Part shown: in pieces, positions 22,529-30,529 of the stretch | How the letters are laid out: each line of letters starts with the position of its first letter | How positions within the stretch are numbered: position 1 is the stretch's first letter | Assembly (NCBI RefSeq): GCF_900100195.1 | Contig: NZ_FNES01000023.1 | Span: 1 to 49,363 of the forward strand | Reading direction: 5' to 3' | DNA: 49,363 nt | Origin: Billgrantia gudaonensis | GTDB taxonomy: Bacteria; Pseudomonadota; Gammaproteobacteria; Pseudomonadales; Halomonadaceae | Notes under the pieces: model-generated | Told to the model about the DNA's origin: nothing | Database searches by the model: none | The model's input: only the letters and a program-made list of their open reading frames with translations | Made by a program: the position numbers and the translations under genes

Positions 22529-22900
22529 ATGGGTACACCACAGTTCATCCAAACGCCGGCCGGCGAGCGCCTGGTGGTGCTCAGCGAGCAGGACTACGCC
22601 ACGCTGCTCGAGCAGGCGGAAGACCATCACGATATCCAGGCGGCGGATGCGGTTCGCGCCCGCGTCGATGCGGGCGAGGAGACCTTTCCGTCCCGCGTCG
22701 TCGAGGCGTTGCTCGAAGGCACGGCGCCGGTGCGGGTGTTCCGCGAGTATCGCGGGCTGCGTGCGGGCGAACTCGCCGAGAGGGCGGGCATCAGTCAGGG
22801 CTATCTGTCGGAGATCGAGGCCAGCAAGAAAACCGGCTCCCTGGGCGTTTTGAAGCGCATTGCCGACGCGTTGGACGTGGAGCTGAGCGACCTGACGTGA
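22529..22900 (+). CDS. XRE-family antitoxin
   Basis: A 123-residue antitoxin with AGGAAA upstream of ATG 22529. Residues about 1-45 (FIQTPAGERLVVLSEQDYATLLEQAED) look like a toxin-neutralising segment. Residues about 65-122 form a Cro/CI helix-turn-helix (FREYRGLRAGELAERAGISQGYLSEIEASKKTG...LKRIADALDV). It should repress the operon by binding the TAGCT/TTAGC palindromes. It ends six bases before the convergent stop of S. Confidence 0.88.
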   Translation: MGTPQFIQTPAGERLVVLSEQDYATLLEQAEDHHDIQAADAVRARVDAGEETFPSRVVEALLEGTAPVRVFREYRGLRAGELAERAGISQGYLSEIEASKKTGSLGVLKRIADALDVELSDLT

Positions 22901-22906
22901 TCGGCG

Positions 22907-23584
22907 TCAGCCCTCCGGTACGTCCAGGTGGCGTAGGATCGTTTCAACGAGCATATCGATGTCGTCCGGCGTTGCGCCGAGCAGTTCGCGCTCGGGGTAG
23001 TCGTGGCGGACGTAGGCGTTGACCTGGTCGGTCAGCCCCTCGTGGTGGATGCGGGCGATACGGGCGATGCGTCCCTCATAGCCGACTGCGACGCCCGATG
23101 CCTTGGCGTCGACCCTCATGTACTTCGCGGTCATCAGCTTCTGGAACATCTTGTTGTCGGGGCTGCGTTGGCCCCGAGCGCCGGGGCGGGCCACCGGCGT
23201 CAGGTCGCGCTCGAGATAACGCACGATTCGCACCTTCTTGAAGGTGCGCAGGGCGCCGGCCTTCTGCTCGTCGAAGCCGAAGTAGGTCTCCGGGGTGGCG
23301 ATCCAGTTGACGATCTCCCGCTCTTCCGGCTTGTGGCCGGGCTTCTCGTAGATGAAGCGCAGCCGGCGCCGGGCTCGACGCTCCCGCTTCTTGCCTTTGC
23401 GTGGGGTATAGGGGGTGCCGTCGACGTTGCGTTGGGCCTTGATGCGTTCGCGCTGGCTGCGCCGGAGTGCGACCCCCATCTCGCGGGCCAGGGTCTTTCG
23501 CTGCTTGGCGGTGAGACGCTTCAGCAGCGGCGCGACCCAGCCTTCGAGTAGGTCGAGATCGTCCTGGGTCACGGTGAGGCCCAC
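22907..23584 (-). CDS. S: P2 gpS-like tail completion protein
   Basis: A 225-residue phage virion morphogenesis protein (gpS family), which finishes the head-proximal end of the tail. The family features LLKRLTAKQRKTLAREMGVALRRSQRERIKAQRNVDGTPY and the C-terminal RIARIHHEGLTD ... YPERELLGATPDDIDML are clear. It is longer than P2 gpS (about 150) because of a basic insertion (KGKKRERRARRRLRF and the following 80 residues). It overlaps R by 16 bases. Confidence 0.93.
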   Translation of the reverse strand: MGLTVTQDDLDLLEGWVAPLLKRLTAKQRKTLAREMGVALRRSQRERIKAQRNVDGTPYTPRKGKKRERRARRRLRFIYEKPGHKPEEREIVNWIATPETYFGFDEQKAGALRTFKKVRIVRYLERDLTPVARPGARGQRSPDNKMFQKLMTAKYMRVDAKASGVAVGYEGRIARIARIHHEGLTDQVNAYVRHDYPERELLGATPDDIDMLVETILRHLDVPEG

Positions 23585-24051
23585 TCGCTTTCGAGTTCGT
23601 GCTCGTCATCCTCCGGCCCTTTTGTGTAGAGCTTCCAGCGGGTGGCCGGGCAGGTTTCGATGGGGTATTCGGGCATGCGGTGCTCGCTGTCGATCCGGCC
23701 GGCCTCGCAGTTCACCAGGGCGACGACTCGCTCGGTGAGATCCATGGAGAAGATGAGATCGACGGCGTCGTGACGCTGCACCTCGGAAGAGAAGCGCAGC
23801 GCCGTCTCGGGGTCGAGATCCGGCTGGTAGTGAGAGAGCCACTGCAGTAGCGGCAGCACGACGGCATCGGTGCTGCCGTCGTGGTCGAGCAGTATGACCT
23901 CGGCGGTGAAGCGGTACTCGTGGCTGAGGTGTTGTCCCCGGTGGAAGCGAATGGTGCCTTCGGGCACGTAGGTGCGCAGTCGATCTGGGTCGCGGGCCAG
24001 CCCAGGGATGGCTTTGATCAGATGAGCGCGCAGGGATTGGAGTTTGTTCAT
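23569..24051 (-). CDS. R: P2 gpR-like tail completion protein
   Basis: A 160-residue homologue of gpR. The opening MNKLQSLRAHLIKAIPGLARDPDRLRTYVPEG is typical, as is the central block YRFTAEVILLDHDGSTDAVVLPLLQWL (about 46-72). It works with gpS in completing the tail before it joins the head. It overlaps the holin-like gene by four bases, marking the switch from lysis to tail genes. Confidence 0.93.
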   Translation of the reverse strand: MNKLQSLRAHLIKAIPGLARDPDRLRTYVPEGTIRFHRGQHLSHEYRFTAEVILLDHDGSTDAVVLPLLQWLSHYQPDLDPETALRFSSEVQRHDAVDLIFSMDLTERVVALVNCEAGRIDSEHRMPEYPIETCPATRWKLYTKGPEDDEHELESEWASP

Positions 24052-24485
24052 TCGCCAGCGACCTCATCCATCAGCCGCCCGCGGCGTCCGCGCAGGGTGC
24101 CGACGATCTTCTCGCCGCTGCGCCCGGCGATGTAGCCGCCCACGCCGAGGGTCATCAGATTCCATAGCTGTTCGGGGAGATCCAGCTGCAGGCCGATGCC
24201 GAACATGGCGCCGAGGTAGGGCGCGAGCAGGTAGTTGTTGCCGACGATGGCCACGATCACGGTCATCAGCAGCGGCCGCCAGTTGCGCTGCAGCCAGGAT
24301 TCGCCGCCGGCTTCGGCGAGGACGATCTTCATCTTGGCCTGCAGGGCGGCGTCCTGCTGTTCGATCAGCCGGCTGCGCAGTTCGGCCTTGAGCCGGTTGG
24401 CCTGGTCCTTGTCTTCCACGGCTTGGTCGATCACCTCCATCACGGGGCCGGCGACGGTGCCGAGGATATTGCCGATCAGGTTCAT
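24048..24485 (-). CDS. holin-like protein (3TM superfamily)
   Basis: A 145-residue protein with an N-terminal hydrophobic segment (NLIGNILGTVAGPVMEVI), a charged helical stretch (DKDQANRLKAELRSRLIEQQDAALQ), then two membrane helices (RPLLMTVIVAIVGNNYLLAPYLG and LWNLMTLGVGGYIAGRSGEK). The block WLQRNWRPLLM is the hallmark of 3TM-type phage holins. It should form the membrane lesion that releases the peptidase or triggers lysis. It takes the role of P2 gpY but is not a homologue of it, and sits next to R. Confidence 0.8.
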   Translation of the reverse strand: MNLIGNILGTVAGPVMEVIDQAVEDKDQANRLKAELRSRLIEQQDAALQAKMKIVLAEAGGESWLQRNWRPLLMTVIVAIVGNNYLLAPYLGAMFGIGLQLDLPEQLWNLMTLGVGGYIAGRSGEKIVGTLRGRRGRLMDEVAGE

Positions 24486-24515
24486 GCGATGGCCTCTCGT
24501 TGAGCGTTCAGGGTG

Positions 24516-24863
24516 TCACCACCTGGCGGGTCCGTGGGTGCGGGTATCCAGGTGGGTGAAGGTGGCGTAGCGGCCGATGCCGTAGGCGTCGGGGTAGCTG
24601 GCGTGAAGGAACGCCTGGACCGCTGCCGGTTCGACGCCGCGCACCTGGATGTCGGCGGCACGCCCGAGCGTGTGCTGGCTGTGCTCGGCTCCGCCGATCT
24701 GGGCGTTGTAGGCGGGGCAGCGACAGCCGCTGGTGACGATCACCGGGGCATCGAAGTGCCGGCGCACGCGTTCCAGTACCGCCAGGGTTTCGGCATCGAC
24801 GGTGTCGAATCCGCAGCCGCACGAGCACGCGAACTCGGCACGCTGAAAGAAGGGGGAGTTCAT
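24516..24863 (-). CDS. M15-family peptidase endolysin
   Basis: A 115-residue D-Ala-D-Ala carboxypeptidase-fold protein (peptidase M15A) that cuts peptidoglycan stem peptides. The zinc-site motifs are SQHTLGRAADIQV (His...Asp) and FTHLDTRTHG (His), and VIVTSGCRCPAYNAQIGGAEHS is the usual preceding block. It replaces the lysozyme-type gpK of P2. It has no signal peptide, so it depends on the adjacent holin. It overlaps the upstream coiled-coil gene by four bases. Confidence 0.92.
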   Translation of the reverse strand: MNSPFFQRAEFACSCGCGFDTVDAETLAVLERVRRHFDAPVIVTSGCRCPAYNAQIGGAEHSQHTLGRAADIQVRGVEPAAVQAFLHASYPDAYGIGRYATFTHLDTRTHGPARW

Positions 24864-25198
24864 GGCGTTTTCTCCAGGTCGGTGATGCGGTCATTCAGCT
24901 CGGCGACGCGGTCATCCAACTCGGTGACGTGCTCATTCGTTCGGCGCACGTTGTCCCTGAGGCTGCCGATCTCGCGGTCGGCGTCGGTCTTGCGGTAGTA
25001 GAGCTCGCTCCACTCGCGCAGCTCGCGTCGCAAGCTTTCGATCTGTTCGCCCTGGTAGACGAGGCGTTCGCGCAATACGGCGGTATGCTCGCCCAGCGTG
25101 ACCAGCTTCAGGCCGGCCCATGCGAGCAGGGCGACCAGGGTGAGCTGTATGGCAGTCTGCAAGTGGCGTTCGAACATGCTGGGCTCTCGCTGGGCCAT
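24860..25198 (-). CDS. Rz-like membrane-anchored coiled-coil protein
   Basis: A 112-residue protein. A more likely start may be Met8 (MFERHLQTA). One N-terminal membrane helix (LQTAIQLTLVALLAWAGLKLV) is followed by an unbroken coiled coil to the C terminus (VLRERLVYQGEQIESLRREL ... ELDDRVAELNDRITDLEKT). This topology equals an inner-membrane spanin (Rz, P2 LysB) that helps disrupt the outer membrane. It sits among lysis genes, which supports that role. No partner outer-membrane lipoprotein is found in an overlapping frame. Confidence 0.6.
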   Translation of the reverse strand: MAQREPSMFERHLQTAIQLTLVALLAWAGLKLVTLGEHTAVLRERLVYQGEQIESLRRELREWSELYYRKTDADREIGSLRDNVRRTNEHVTELDDRVAELNDRITDLEKTP

Positions 25199-25206
25199 AA
25201 CGTCCT

Positions 25207-25419
25207 TCAGGTCCAGAGTTGGATGGTGTCGGCGATGGCGGGCTCGTCGGCCGGTGCGTCGGGCAGGGTGACGAGAGTGCCCTGGGGCAGCACCGGGCCG
25301 AGCTCGGCCAGGCCGGGGTTCATGGCCAGCGCCCGTTCGGTGACGCCGGCGGTGCGGCCGAGCACCCGGTGGCAGAGCCGGTCCAGGGTCTCGCCTTGGT
25401 GGGCACGGGCTTCGGGCAT
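25207..25419 (-). CDS. X: P2 gpX-like tail protein
   Basis: A 70-residue LysM-like protein, about the size of P2 gpX (67). The motif GETLDRLCHRVLGRTAGVTERALAMNPGLAELGPVLPQGT is the family signature. It is a baseplate/tail component. The start ATG 25419 overlaps the L stop as TGATG. It marks the end of the head-completion block. Confidence 0.93.
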   Translation of the reverse strand: MPEARAHQGETLDRLCHRVLGRTAGVTERALAMNPGLAELGPVLPQGTLVTLPDAPADEPAIADTIQLWT

Positions 25420-25889
25420 CAGATCAGCTCCACGGTGGCGTGCCGGCGGCCTTCGATCTCGGCCACGGCCCAGCGGGCGTCGCGGCGCAGGTCGTCGGCG
25501 GCTTCGTCCTTGGCCTGGCCGCGCTCGTCGCCTTCGCCGGTGGCGGAGACGTCGCGGTAGCGCTCGAGCAGGCTGGCGTGGGCGGTGGCGTAGACGGCGC
25601 GGCGGTAGAGCAGGGCGTAGTGGCCGGCCACGGCCCAGACCGGGGCGGTCACGTCGTTCAGGGTGGCGGCGCCTTCGTCCTGGCGGGCCTGCTGCCAGGC
25701 CGCGAGCTGGCGGTTGACGTCGGCCATGGCCACCTGCAGCGCCTGGGTGAGCCGGGCCGCGGTGACGTTGCCGTCCAGCCGGCTGGCTTCGCGGAAGTCC
25801 GCCGGTTCGATGGCCGGCCAGAAACCGTTGTTGGTCAGGCTTTCCGGGTCTTCCGGGGCGGTGCCGGTGCCGGCGGCGATGAGTGACAT
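25419..25889 (-). CDS. L: P2 gpL-like head completion protein
   Basis: A 156-residue head completion protein that seals filled capsids by binding the portal. Family residues are seen in FWPAIEPADFREASRLDGNVTAARLTQALQVAMADVN and in ALLYRRAVYATAHASLLERYRDVSATGEG. It lies between M and X, as in P2, with a coupled stop/start to X. The 106-base gap before M holds no gene. Confidence 0.94.
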   Translation of the reverse strand: MSLIAAGTGTAPEDPESLTNNGFWPAIEPADFREASRLDGNVTAARLTQALQVAMADVNRQLAAWQQARQDEGAATLNDVTAPVWAVAGHYALLYRRAVYATAHASLLERYRDVSATGEGDERGQAKDEAADDLRRDARWAVAEIEGRRHATVELI

Positions 25890-25995
25890 GGCGGCGTCTC
25901 GTGTAAGAAGGGGGTGGACCGGTTCGGTGAGCTGTGCCGGGGCCGCTCATCGGCCGGTGCCCCCTTGGCGTCGGCGTGCGACTCGGTGGCGGCGG

Positions 25996-26706
25996 TCAGG
26001 CGTTGGCCTGGCCGCCGGCGTTCTTCAGCTCGCGCTCGAGCTTCTCGATGTCCTTCTTCACGCCGGCGCGCTCGTTGAGCTGCAGGGCGCGGCGCAGGTG
26101 TTCCACCGCCTCGGCGGCGTGGTGGCCGGTGTCGCGGTAGGCGTAGCCGAGGGCCTTGTGCAGCTTGGCGCGCACCGGGTCGTGCATGTCGGCGTCGCGG
26201 GTCAGGGCTTCGGCACGGCTGAGATGCATCACCAGGTCGGCGGCGACATGCCCCAACTCGACCCCGGCGTCCTCTCGGGCGGCGGCATCGAGCTGCCGCA
26301 TGGCTTCTTCGGCGAGCTGCTCGGCGACGATGGCGGGCGTGTCGCGCTCGAAGCGGTCGGGGGTGTCCAGGCCGTGGCGCAGGGCGTACTCGGCGATGGC
26401 CAGGCCGCCGGCCAGGTCGCCCACGTCGAGCCGCCACAGCATCACCGTGACCAGCACGTCGTCCTGGGCGCCGGTGCCGGCCTCGAGCACGCCGGTCACG
26501 TAGGCGTCGAACGCCGGCAATAGCTCGCGCTTCTTGGCGATCTTGGCCTGGGTGGACTTGATAGCCTTGAGCGTGCGCCGGGCTTCCCAGAGGGCGGCGG
26601 CGTGCAGCTCGTACTGCTCGCCGTTCTGGGGCTGGCCGGGGTCGGCGGCCCCCGCCGCCTGGGCGGCGGAGACGCGCTGGAAGTGTCGGCGGGCGAGTGT
26701 GCTCAT
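25996..26706 (-). CDS. M: P2 gpM-like terminase small subunit (endonuclease)
   Basis: A 236-residue terminase endonuclease subunit. ATG 26706 (MSTLARRHFQRVSAAQ) is preferred to an upstream TTG. Typical blocks are QTKIAKKRELLPAFDAYVTGVLEAGTGAQDDVLVTVMLWRLDVGD and LAIAEYALRHGLDTPDRFERDTPAIVAEQLAEEAM. With gpP it cuts concatemers at cos. It follows the capsid gene N by 11 bases. Confidence 0.94.
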   Translation of the reverse strand: MSTLARRHFQRVSAAQAAGAADPGQPQNGEQYELHAAALWEARRTLKAIKSTQAKIAKKRELLPAFDAYVTGVLEAGTGAQDDVLVTVMLWRLDVGDLAGGLAIAEYALRHGLDTPDRFERDTPAIVAEQLAEEAMRQLDAAAREDAGVELGHVAADLVMHLSRAEALTRDADMHDPVRAKLHKALGYAYRDTGHHAAEAVEHLRRALQLNERAGVKKDIEKLERELKNAGGQANA

Positions 26707-26717
26707 GTGGGGTTCCT

Positions 26718-27776
26718 TCAACCGTTCAGGGCGGCTTCGGAGAGCTCGACGTTTTCGATCAGGCAGCCGGCGCCGAAGTCTTCCACGACGTAGGCGTCGT
26801 TCGAGCTCTCGTAGTTCTCGATGCGGTTGCGCTTGGGGTTCTCGGCCACGTGGCGGCGGCGGGCGCCGTTCTGCCAGTAGATCGAGAGGTTATCCAGCGG
26901 GGTGACGAAGATGGCGTCGTCGGGGAAGTAGGGCACGTCCATGCCCTGCAGGCCGCCGATGCGCTTCTGGCTGATCACCAGGTCGGCCGCTTGCTGTTCG
27001 CTGGGCGGCAGCTGGTTGAGCAGCGGGAAGTACTTGTCGGCCATGAGGTTGCGGCCGACGATGACCACCATGCCCGGGGCGCGCCGGTACCAGGGCTCGA
27101 TCAGGCTGTTCACGGCGTCGTAGACCAGGGCGTCCAGGGTGGCGTAGTCGCCGGCGATGCCGGTGATGTTGCCGTCGGCGTCCTTGGTCTTGGTCGGGTC
27201 GATGACGATCTTGCCGTCGGTCTTGCCGTCCTTAAGCACGCGCGCCGGGGCCTGGGTGCGGTAGTGCTGCAGCCAGCCGATGTTGACGTCCTGCAGCAGC
27301 GGGTTGGCGGCCTTGTCGGTGGCGGCGGCGGCACTGGTGCCGTTGAAGCCGATCATGATCCGGTCCAGGGCCTGTTGCCGCACGATGGCATCGCGCACCA
27401 AAGTCTGGAAGTTGCGGAACTTGGCCCAGGCGTCGAGCTTGGCGTAGCCGATGTGGGTGTCGAACTCGGTCAGGCGGCACTCGTAGCCCTGGGCGTCCAG
27501 GGTGGTGAGGTCGCGGGTCTGACGATCGTTCTGGCTCACGTCGGTGCGCGAGGCGATCGGCCCGGAGATACCGAGGGCCAGCTTCTCGCCCTTGAGTTCG
27601 TCGACCCCGATCACGTTGACGCGGTTGAGGAAGTCGCTGGACTCCTGAATGCGTTTTTCGAGCCGCTGCTGAATGGTCGGCTCGACGGTGAACATCTGGG
27701 TGGCGTCGGGCACGCCGTTGAGGCTGGCCACCTGGGCGGCGAACTGGTTGAAGACCGTGCGGGTGTCGTTGCGCAT
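26718..27776 (-). CDS. N: P2 gpN-like major capsid protein
   Basis: A 352-residue HK97-fold capsid protein, close to P2 gpN (357). The start is ATG 27776 (MRNDTRTVFNQFAAQVASLNGV), with GAGGAA upstream. Conserved blocks include EKRIQESSDFLNRVNVIGVDELKGEKL, RNFQTLVRDAIVRQQALDRIMIGFNGTSAA and NIGWLQHYRTQAP. The N-terminal about 30 residues are expected to be trimmed by the gpO protease. It is flanked by O upstream and M downstream. Confidence 0.96.
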   Translation of the reverse strand: MRNDTRTVFNQFAAQVASLNGVPDATQMFTVEPTIQQRLEKRIQESSDFLNRVNVIGVDELKGEKLALGISGPIASRTDVSQNDRQTRDLTTLDAQGYECRLTEFDTHIGYAKLDAWAKFRNFQTLVRDAIVRQQALDRIMIGFNGTSAAAATDKAANPLLQDVNIGWLQHYRTQAPARVLKDGKTDGKIVIDPTKTKDADGNITGIAGDYATLDALVYDAVNSLIEPWYRRAPGMVVIVGRNLMADKYFPLLNQLPPSEQQAADLVISQKRIGGLQGMDVPYFPDDAIFVTPLDNLSIYWQNGARRRHVAENPKRNRIENYESSNDAYVVEDFGAGCLIENVELSEAALNG

Positions 27777-27789
27777 GGGGGAGGGTTCC

Positions 27790-28611
27790 TCAGATGTCGG
27801 TTTTCTCGGCGCCGCCGTCGCCGCCCAGGGCGGGCGCGCGGTTCGGGGTGTCGGGGGTGTCGTCGAGCTGGGTGTAGAGCGCATCGAGGCGGCGCTGGGT
27901 TTCCGCGTGGGCGTCCTTCAGCTCGGCGAACGCAGCGGCGTCGGGCCGCTTGTCGAGCTCGGCGGCCAGCTCGCCGTGCTTCTGCACGAACAGCTCGAGG
28001 GTCCGCTCGAGGTCGGTGCGGAAGGCGGCGAAGCCCCGGTCGGTCTTGGCGTCGTGGCGCTTGAACAGGGCCTTGACGGTGTCGAGCAGGCCGGGGCCTT
28101 TCTCGGGCTCGGCGGGCGGCTGGGTGAAGTCGAGCTGGGTCTCCACGGCGGCGGTGAAGACGTTGCCGGGCTTCTGCTTGCGGGCGGCCAGGGGCGAGGC
28201 GTCGCCCTGCTGGGCGCTGAATTGCAGCATTTCGGTGCCCAGACTGGCCGGGGTGTCGGTGACAGCCAGGCCGACCAGGTAGGCTTCGCCGGTGCCGGCG
28301 AAGTCGGGGTCGACCTCGATGCTGGTGTAGATCTTCTGGCGCTGTTCGTTGATCTGCTTGAGGCGGTCGGTGGGATCGATCTCGGCGAACAGGGCGAGCT
28401 TGCCGTCTTCGACCTCCTTGGCTTCCACGGCGGTGACGTCGCCCAGGGCGGGGAAGGGGCCGTCGTGGAACATGCCGCGCATGTGCTCCATCCACACGCG
28501 GGCGCCGTAGGTCGCGGGGTCGAAGTTCTTGGCCATCTGCTCGATCCACTGACGTGAGATCGTGCGGCCGTCGGTAGTGGCGCCTTCGGTGGCGACGCGA
28601 AACTTGGCCAT
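27790..28611 (-). CDS. O: P2 gpO-like scaffold and maturation protease
   Basis: A 273-residue internal scaffold with an N-terminal serine protease, about P2 length (284). The likely triad is visible: Asp14 (TTDGRTI), His43 (MEHMRG) and Ser97 (YTSIEVD), matching the Asp-His-Ser arrangement of gpO. The C-terminal half is helical scaffold (LELFVQKHGELAAELDKRPDAAAFAELKDAHAETQRRLD). It trims itself, gpN and probably gpQ. The start is ATG 28611. The late dyad is centred 87 bases upstream. It is divergent from P. Confidence 0.96.
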   Translation of the reverse strand: MAKFRVATEGATTDGRTISRQWIEQMAKNFDPATYGARVWMEHMRGMFHDGPFPALGDVTAVEAKEVEDGKLALFAEIDPTDRLKQINEQRQKIYTSIEVDPDFAGTGEAYLVGLAVTDTPASLGTEMLQFSAQQGDASPLAARKQKPGNVFTAAVETQLDFTQPPAEPEKGPGLLDTVKALFKRHDAKTDRGFAAFRTDLERTLELFVQKHGELAAELDKRPDAAAFAELKDAHAETQRRLDALYTQLDDTPDTPNRAPALGGDGGAEKTDI

Positions 28612-28686
28612 GGGTGCCTCGTTGGGTTGCGGGTCGGGCGTTGCGGTCAGGTTCCGCGCCCCCGCCCGCCACCTCAACGCGGGGGC

Positions 28687-28709
28687 GTTGTGAATCAGCC
28701 ATCTACAAC
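28687..28709. promoter_or_regulatory. shared late-promoter dyad between O and P
   Basis: GTTGT, 13 bases, ACAAC, extending to CGTTGT/ACAACG. Its centre is 87 bases from the O start and 56 bases from the P start, so one symmetric site may drive both divergent capsid operons, replacing the separate PO and PP sites of P2. Confidence 0.7.
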
Positions 28710-28753
28710 GCTTGCGGGCATGGCCGCCCCGCTCGCGCGGGTAGGCTGGCCGC

Positions 28754-30529
28754 ATGACGACCACGGCCCCCGATACCCCCGAATCCCCACGCCTGACGGC
28801 CCGCCATCTGTACTGGCAGGGCTGGCGAGTGGCGCGCATTGCCGAGTTCGTGGGCGAGAAGCCCGCCACGGTGCATAGCTGGAAACAGCGGGATGGCTGG
28901 GAAGAGGCCTCGCCCACCGAGCGGGTGGAGGGCGCGCTGGAGGCGCGCCTCGTGCAGCTGATCGGCAAGGAGCCTAAGGAGCCGCGGGACTTCAAGGAGA
29001 TCGACCTGCTGGGCCGGCAGATCGAGCGGCTGGCCCGGGTGCACCGCTACCGGGAGAGCGGCAACGAGGCCGACCTCAATCCGAACATCGAGGCCCGCAA
29101 CGCCGGGCCCAAGAAGAAGCCGCGGCGCAACGCCCTCACCGAGGAGCAGGTCGAGCAGCTGAAGGCGGCGTTCCTGGAGACCTGTTTCCAGTACCAGCTC
29201 ACCTGGTACGAGGCTGGCCAGAAGCACCGCATCCGCAACATCCTCAAGAGCCGCCAGATCGGCGCGACCTTCTTCTTCGCCCGGGAGGCGATCGTCGACG
29301 CCTTCGAGCACGGCCGCAACAAGATATTCCTGAGCGCTTCCAAGGCCCAGGCGCACATCTTCCGCAACTACATCGTCCAGTTCGTGAAGGAAACCTGCGA
29401 CGTCGACCTCAAGGGCGATCCCCTGGTGCTCGACAACGGTGCCGAGTTGCACTTCCTGGGCACGAACAGCAAGACGGCCCAGGGCTACCACGGCGACGTC
29501 TACCTGGACGAGTACTTCTGGATCCACCGCTTCCAGGAGTTCCGCAAGGTCACCAGCGGCATGGCGATGCACAAGAAGTGGCGCCAGACCTACTTCTCGA
29601 CGCCGAGCTCGCTGGGCCACGAGGCCTACCCGTTCTGGAGCGGTGAGCTGTTCAACCAGCGGCGCAAGAAGAGCGAACGCCGGGAGTTCGACGTCAGCCA
29701 CGCCGCCCTGGCCGAGGGCGCAGTCTGCCCGGATGGCCACTGGCGGCAGATCGTCACCGTGGAGGACGCCATCGCGGGCGGCTGCGATCTCTTCGACCTC
29801 GAGCAGCTGCGCCTGGAATACAGCCCGGACGAGTTCGCCAACCTGTTGATGTGCCAGTTCGTCGACGACAGCCAGTCGGCGTTCCCCTTGGCGATGGTGC
29901 ACCCCTGCATGGTGGATGCTTGGGAGGTGTGGGACGACTACCGGCCGTTCGCCCCGCGCCCGGTTGGCGACCGCGGGGTGTGGATCGGCTACGACCCCAC
30001 CGGTACCGGCGAGGACGGCGACGGTGCCGGCCTGGTGGTGGTGCTGCCGGCGCGCACCGCCGGCGAGCGGCACCGCATCCTGGAGCGCCACCGGCTCAAG
30101 GGCGAGGACTACGCGGCCCAGGCCGACTTCATCGAGTCGTTCCGCACCAAGTACCGCATCGAGCACATCGGCATCGACGTCAGCGGCTTGGGCGAGGCGG
30201 TGGCCGAGCACGTCGAGAAGTGGTTCCCGACGCTCACCCGCTTCCGTTACGACCCGGCGGTCAAGGGCCGGCTGGTGATGCAGGCGCAGCAGATCATGCG
30301 CAAGGGGCGGCTGGAGTTCGACGCCGGCTGGGCGGATCTCGCCCAGTCGTTCATGGCCATCAAGCGCGAGCTCACCGCGTCCGGCCGCCAGTACACCTAC
30401 ACCTCGGGCCGCAGCCGTGCCACCGGCCACGCCGACCTGGCCTGGGCCACCATGCACGCCCTCAGTCACGAACCGATCGACGGCCCCGCCGAGGGTGCGG
30501 GCCGCGCCATCATGGAGATGTACGAATGA
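28754..30529 (+). CDS. P: P2 gpP-like terminase large subunit (ATPase)
   Basis: A 591-residue packaging motor, the same size as P2 gpP (590). An N-terminal helix-turn-helix (YWQGWRVARIAEFVGEKPATVHSWKQRDGW) precedes the terminase ATPase domain (KSRQIGATFFFAREAIVDAF, about 170-190; Walker B-like GDVYLDEYFWI, about 248-258). The C-terminal nuclease-like domain begins WIGYDPTGTGEDGDGAGLVVV (about 412-432). It starts 142 bases from the divergent gene O and overlaps Q as ATGA. Confidence 0.97.
   Translation: MTTTAPDTPESPRLTARHLYWQGWRVARIAEFVGEKPATVHSWKQRDGWEEASPTERVEGALEARLVQLIGKEPKEPRDFKEIDLLGRQIERLARVHRYRESGNEADLNPNIEARNAGPKKKPRRNALTEEQVEQLKAAFLETCFQYQLTWYEAGQKHRIRNILKSRQIGATFFFAREAIVDAFEHGRNKIFLSASKAQAHIFRNYIVQFVKETCDVDLKGDPLVLDNGAELHFLGTNSKTAQGYHGDVYLDEYFWIHRFQEFRKVTSGMAMHKKWRQTYFSTPSSLGHEAYPFWSGELFNQRRKKSERREFDVSHAALAEGAVCPDGHWRQIVTVEDAIAGGCDLFDLEQLRLEYSPDEFANLLMCQFVDDSQSAFPLAMVHPCMVDAWEVWDDYRPFAPRPVGDRGVWIGYDPTGTGEDGDGAGLVVVLPARTAGERHRILERHRLKGEDYAAQADFIESFRTKYRIEHIGIDVSGLGEAVAEHVEKWFPTLTRFRYDPAVKGRLVMQAQQIMRKGRLEFDAGWADLAQSFMAIKRELTASGRQYTYTSGRSRATGHADLAWATMHALSHEPIDGPAEGAGRAIMEMYE

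Noticed and set aside
24933..25121. Embedded outer-membrane spanin in the Rz-like gene
   Set aside because: The alternative frame has no signal peptide or lipobox Cys.
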